From Lentisphaerae bacterium GWF2_50_93 (GTDB lineage Bacteria > Verrucomicrobiota > Lentisphaeria > Victivallales > GWF2-50-93), in the NCBI GenBank assembly GCA_001804815.1, contig MHBI01000058.1, positions 29,943-93,942 on the forward strand: a stretch of DNA of 64,000 nucleotides, read 5' to 3'. Of this stretch, positions 60,788 through 64,000 are shown one piece after another. The notes beneath the pieces are model-generated. The model was not told where the DNA came from. It searched no databases and was given only the letters and a program-made list of their open reading frames with translations. Within the stretch, counting starts at the first letter, position 1. Each line of letters opens with the position of its first letter. A program made the translations under genes and the position numbers.

Positions 60788-61909
60788 TTACGCTCCTAGG
60801 CACTTGTCCCAGTCCTTGAAGACGGCTTCAAGTCCGATCTTCTTCAGGTCATTCTTCACGGTCTTTACGCTTCTGACATCGCGCTTGCCGAACTGGCCGA
60901 GTTCCCCTTTTTCCGGGGAGGCGTATCCGCCGGGGACCACGGACGAACCTGCGCTCATCAGATTCGCGCAGTTCTGTACTATCCCGTTGCGGAATTCGCA
61001 ATTTTCGCGCGTTGAGACGGTTATATCGCATTCCGGGAAGCATATCCGGAACGCCAGCATCATCTGTTCGAGTTCCATTTCAGAGACTGGGGAAGGCACT
61101 TTGAAAGATCCCTCAACAGGAGTGATCCTTGGAAAAGAGAACTGAATCTTGCTCTTCCAGAATCTCTTCCTGAGCCAGACCGCATGTGAGGCAAGTGAAA
61201 CCGCCTCGGAGCGCCAGTCATGCAGTCCCAGGAGGGCGCCTACCCCGATATTGTAGAAACCAGCCTCAGCCGCCCTTGCAGGAGCTTCAATCCGGTAATC
61301 ATAGTTTCTCTTAGGCCCGGATGGATGAAGGCGGCTGTAAAGTTTGCGGTTGTAGGTTTCCTGGTAGATTGTCAGTCCGTGGGCCCCGGCATTGAAAAGC
61401 GTCCTGTATCCTTCGACGTCCAGCGGAAAGATCTCGAGCGAGACGTATGAAAACATCTTCTTCAATTCCTTTATGGCCTTCTCAAGAAAAGCCACTGAAA
61501 CAAACCGGGGATCTTCTCCGCTTACAAGTAGAATGGAATCGAGTCCTAATTTCTTGATTGCCTGGCCCTCCAGGCGGATGTCATCAAGGGAGAGTCTTTT
61601 CCTGGCATCGGACCTGTTCGCAGTCCTGAATCCGCAGTAGAGGCAGTTGTTGATGCAGTAGCTTGAGACATAAAGCGGAGCATATATCCTGACGGTCTTT
61701 CCGAAATGCATTTTCTTCAGGACAGCCGCCTTTTTCCTCATTTGAGGGAGGTGGGACATGGCAGCCGGGGAAATCAGGCCCATGAAATCGGAGGATGAAT
61801 GCCTATCACTGCCAAGACTGGCAAGAACCTCTTCCGCTGTGACAGCATCAAGGCGGTCGCTCACCATGTCGTCGTCGATATTTGAATATGGAACCATAAA
61901 ATTCAACAA
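60788..61909 (-). CDS. thiH: 2-iminoacetate synthase ThiH (radical SAM)
   Basis: 373 residues, radical-SAM tyrosine lyase making dehydroglycine for the thiazole ring of thiamine. Cluster cysteines C85, C89 and C92 in YCINNCLYCGFR; then SILLVSGEDPRF, YQETYNRKLYSRLHPSGPKRNYDYR and GALLGLHDWR, all ThiH features. The use of ThiH rather than glycine oxidase fits anaerobic life. No TPP riboswitch consensus is seen upstream of it. Confidence 0.93.
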   Translation of the reverse strand: MLNFMVPYSNIDDDMVSDRLDAVTAEEVLASLGSDRHSSSDFMGLISPAAMSHLPQMRKKAAVLKKMHFGKTVRIYAPLYVSSYCINNCLYCGFRTANRSDARKRLSLDDIRLEGQAIKKLGLDSILLVSGEDPRFVSVAFLEKAIKELKKMFSYVSLEIFPLDVEGYRTLFNAGAHGLTIYQETYNRKLYSRLHPSGPKRNYDYRIEAPARAAEAGFYNIGVGALLGLHDWRSEAVSLASHAVWLRKRFWKSKIQFSFPRITPVEGSFKVPSPVSEMELEQMMLAFRICFPECDITVSTRENCEFRNGIVQNCANLMSAGSSVVPGGYASPEKGELGQFGKRDVRSVKTVKNDLKKIGLEAVFKDWDKCLGA

Positions 61910-62170
61910 CTTTCAATCATTCTGTCTACGGGATTCTGGATTCTGAATTCTTTTATAACTCCTTCCATTATATACCCTCCCTTAAATTATTCTAATCAAA
62001 TTATAAATTCCGTTTTATTGATTTTGTCGATTTTAGCGTTTTATTATAGAACAAGCATGTAACCCGAGAGCCGCATCCTGTGTATTTCGCGATGGAATTC
62101 GATAGAATCTGAAAAAGTATACAGGGCGGGCACAGCATGTTAATCTATAAGTATTTCTAAAGGAGAAACC

Positions 62171-63910
62171 ATGGAAGATAAAGAAAAAGAAGATAAATCA
62201 GAAAAATCTGATATTCAGAATAAGCAGGATAAAAGAGAAGAGACCATTAATAAGATATCAAACACTGCAAAAATATTTTCGTTTGTATCGGTCACTGTCG
62301 TTTTTCTCCTGGTAATCATAATCGTCATATCGATGTACTCCAGTTCCAGGAAAGCTGAAGCTGCAAGGCTGACGCGAATTGAAAACGAGAGGATCTCCGC
62401 CCAGAAGCTTGCCAAGGAGCAGGCGTTGAAGGCCGAACAGGAAAAAAATGAAGCCATTGCAAAAATACAGAAGGAATCCTGGGAAAAGGCGATAGGCTTA
62501 AAGGATGCGGCCATCAACGATCCTGCCCAGATCAATTCTGCGATCACAAAGATGAATGAGATAAAAAGCTCCATGCCTGGAACCGAATATGAAAAGAAGG
62601 CTGATGCGGAAATCTTAAGTCTACAGGCCGCGAAACAGAAAGCCATCGACAAGGTTCTTGCGGATCTCACGAAAAAAGCGGAGGAGCCTGCAGGCAGGAA
62701 GGATTTCGAGGCGGCCGCCGACATCTTCAAGAACTATTCCGGCCCTTTGTCACAGGAGACAAACGAAGAAAGACTGCAGACCGCTGAAAAGCACCTGGCT
62801 TCCGCCAGGGAGGCCATTGAAAGCAAGAAGGAGTTCCAGCAGGCTAAAAATGAATTGCTGAAAAGCATCTCCTCCCTTATCATTAAAAACAAGGCTGCCG
62901 ACGCACTCGCCTCCTATAACGATTTCAAGACCAAGTACGCCACCGAAAAAACAGACGACATTGGGATTGTCAAGAACATCCTTGAAACCATACAGGCCCC
63001 CGACAAGTACATCCTTGAAAGCTGCAGGAGCGACATCGGCAAGAAAATAATTGCAAAGACCGACGGCCCTTATGAATCCGTGGAGATAAGCAGGATCAAG
63101 GATGACAACATCTATGTCAAGAAGGCCATGGGTACGGCAACGATGGAGACCAAAATCAGCCTGGCAAACATTTCTCCCGAGGAGAAAGTGAAGAGATCCG
63201 ACAAGATGGACAAGGCTTCAAGGGCTGTCTTTGTAGCGGTCATCGAGACAGAACTCGGGAACTACGACAATGCCGAGAAGGCGCTTGAACCGAATGGATT
63301 ATTGACAGAACATCTTTCAGTCTTGATAAAGGAACGAAAGAAGGAGATCGAGGACAAGAAAGCCGCCGACGCGAACCGTCCAATCGCAAAGGAGGATTCC
63401 ACGCCCAAGGAGTTCGTTGTAGGTCCCCAGCATATAAATATAAAGGCCGACGCCAACACAAAGAACACCAGCAGGGAGACATTGCTTGGCGACATATACA
63501 TGCTCCAGGACATAGTCTTGAAGGTATCAGTCTCAAGCAGCGCCCCGGTAGATTTCACGGGCAATAAGATTGAAATATATGTCCTTGGCGAAAATACCGC
63601 CGACAAGCATATCTGCCAGGTGCTTGCAGTTGAGAAAAAGGATCTCAACCTGAAGAAAAAGGAAACCCTTGATCTGGATGTCAAGGCTGCTTCTGAATTC
63701 AACAAGTTGAATGTGAACAAATACGGAGCTGAATACTGCGGATATTTCATAGTGATCAAGGACAAGGGCGGCAAGGTTTTCGCGGTAAAGACAAACAAGG
63801 CACCATTCCAGAAACTCACCGAAAAAATCCTAAAGATGGACGAATCATACGAGTTCGATGACCGCACAGGAGAAGAAATGAAGGGGGTTCCACCTCCAAG
63901 ACGCCGCTAG
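62171..63910 (+). CDS. Membrane-anchored coiled-coil protein of unknown function
   Basis: 579 residues. A charged start (KEKEDKSEKSDIQNKQDKRE), a membrane helix at about 36-56 (FVSVTVVFLLVIIIVISMY), then a long Lys/Glu/Ala-rich coiled coil to about residue 280, and a more globular C-terminal part with PQHINIKADANTKNTSRETLL near 420 and a Pro-Arg end (PPPRRR). TolA-like in style. AAAGGAG stands before the ATG. Not recognised; topology predicts the bulk outside the inner membrane. Confidence 0.75.
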   Translation: MEDKEKEDKSEKSDIQNKQDKREETINKISNTAKIFSFVSVTVVFLLVIIIVISMYSSSRKAEAARLTRIENERISAQKLAKEQALKAEQEKNEAIAKIQKESWEKAIGLKDAAINDPAQINSAITKMNEIKSSMPGTEYEKKADAEILSLQAAKQKAIDKVLADLTKKAEEPAGRKDFEAAADIFKNYSGPLSQETNEERLQTAEKHLASAREAIESKKEFQQAKNELLKSISSLIIKNKAADALASYNDFKTKYATEKTDDIGIVKNILETIQAPDKYILESCRSDIGKKIIAKTDGPYESVEISRIKDDNIYVKKAMGTATMETKISLANISPEEKVKRSDKMDKASRAVFVAVIETELGNYDNAEKALEPNGLLTEHLSVLIKERKKEIEDKKAADANRPIAKEDSTPKEFVVGPQHINIKADANTKNTSRETLLGDIYMLQDIVLKVSVSSSAPVDFTGNKIEIYVLGENTADKHICQVLAVEKKDLNLKKKETLDLDVKAASEFNKLNVNKYGAEYCGYFIVIKDKGGKVFAVKTNKAPFQKLTEKILKMDESYEFDDRTGEEMKGVPPPRRR

Positions 63911-63984
63911 TGTCATGTATCGCAAATAGGCCGAAATAAAACGTGGGGGATTTTGGATGTTCAGTCTGTACGACTCCGCTAAGG

Positions 63985-64000
63985 CGATGCTGAAGCATCG
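63985..64000. repeat. Hairpin at the window end
   Basis: CGATGCTGAAGCATCG, 7-bp stem, loop GA, same layout as the other TTTCAA-type palindromes; the window ends on its last base. Confidence 0.7.

Noticed and set aside
62041..62160. Possible group II intron end or structured RNA (GAGAGCCGCATCCTG ... ACAGGGCGGGC)
   Set aside because: Arms pair poorly and no domain V consensus or maturase is present.
61910..62170. TPP riboswitch before thiH
   Set aside because: No CUGAGA or ACCUGAUC-like core on the minus strand in this gap; only AT-rich text with short GGATTCTG iterations.

Overview
The window looks like a chromosomal piece of a Gram-negative environmental bacterium of the PVC superphylum, with a Lentisphaerota-like relative as my best guess. 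This is an inference from gene content: paired GH172 (DUF2961) genes beside an AraC regulator, a DUF1559-like pseudopilin with an H-x(n)-DG motif, several four-helix-bundle (23S-IVS type) genes and many small toxin-antitoxin pairs. No rRNA, tRNA or CRISPR array is visible. Base composition is near 50% GC in the sugar genes and more AT-rich in the toxin-antitoxin and repeat islands.

Bases 1-50449 form a long plus-strand locus for a surface glycan. It opens with a nearly complete GDP-route legionaminic/nonulosonic acid operon (legB-legC-neuD-legI-legG-ptmE-legF, overlapping start/stop codons). Two unrecognised transferase-like proteins, several GT4 glycosyltransferases, two Gfo/Idh/MocA proteins and an ABC flippase-like exporter follow. 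Five asparagine-synthase-like amidotransferases and a NodU-type carbamoyltransferase suggest amidated uronic acids and O-carbamoylation. A WlbA-WlbB fusion, a WlbC-like aminotransferase and a WecB-like epimerase outline a 2,3-diacetamido-uronic acid route. At 46722-50449 a PglC-like phosphoglycosyltransferase, a PglE-like aminotransferase and a membrane PglF/WbpM-like dehydratase could make and load the first, bacillosamine-like sugar. A 12-bp perfect hairpin over the last stop codon closes the locus.

This locus is riddled with small genetic parasites. Three AT-rich inverted-repeat elements built around four-helix-bundle genes (one internally deleted) lie exactly between adjacent genes. There is a 279-bp MITE with a 4-bp target duplication, a decayed carbamoyltransferase tail, five RHH or Phd/PIN toxin-antitoxin pairs with readable operators, an ORF6N gene and a DUF6880-like gene.

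Bases 51208-54944 hold a small membrane protein, an AraC regulator and two divergent GH172 genes, plausibly a small sugar-use regulon. Bases 54941-59459 (minus strand) hold three RHS fragments, two of them followed by a different small gene or tip and then the same 40-bp repeat; one tip carries an HExxH metalloprotease motif behind an A6 frameshift. A BrnTA pair and a DUF5678/aspartic protease pair are interspersed. Bases 59561-61909 carry thiF, thiS and thiH (minus strand), without thiG here. A membrane-anchored coiled-coil protein closes the window.

Two signals cut across the whole window: short hairpins with variable stems around a TTTCAA-like centre, and a strongly over-represented 13-bp palindrome, TGCGRANTYCGCA, mostly inside genes.
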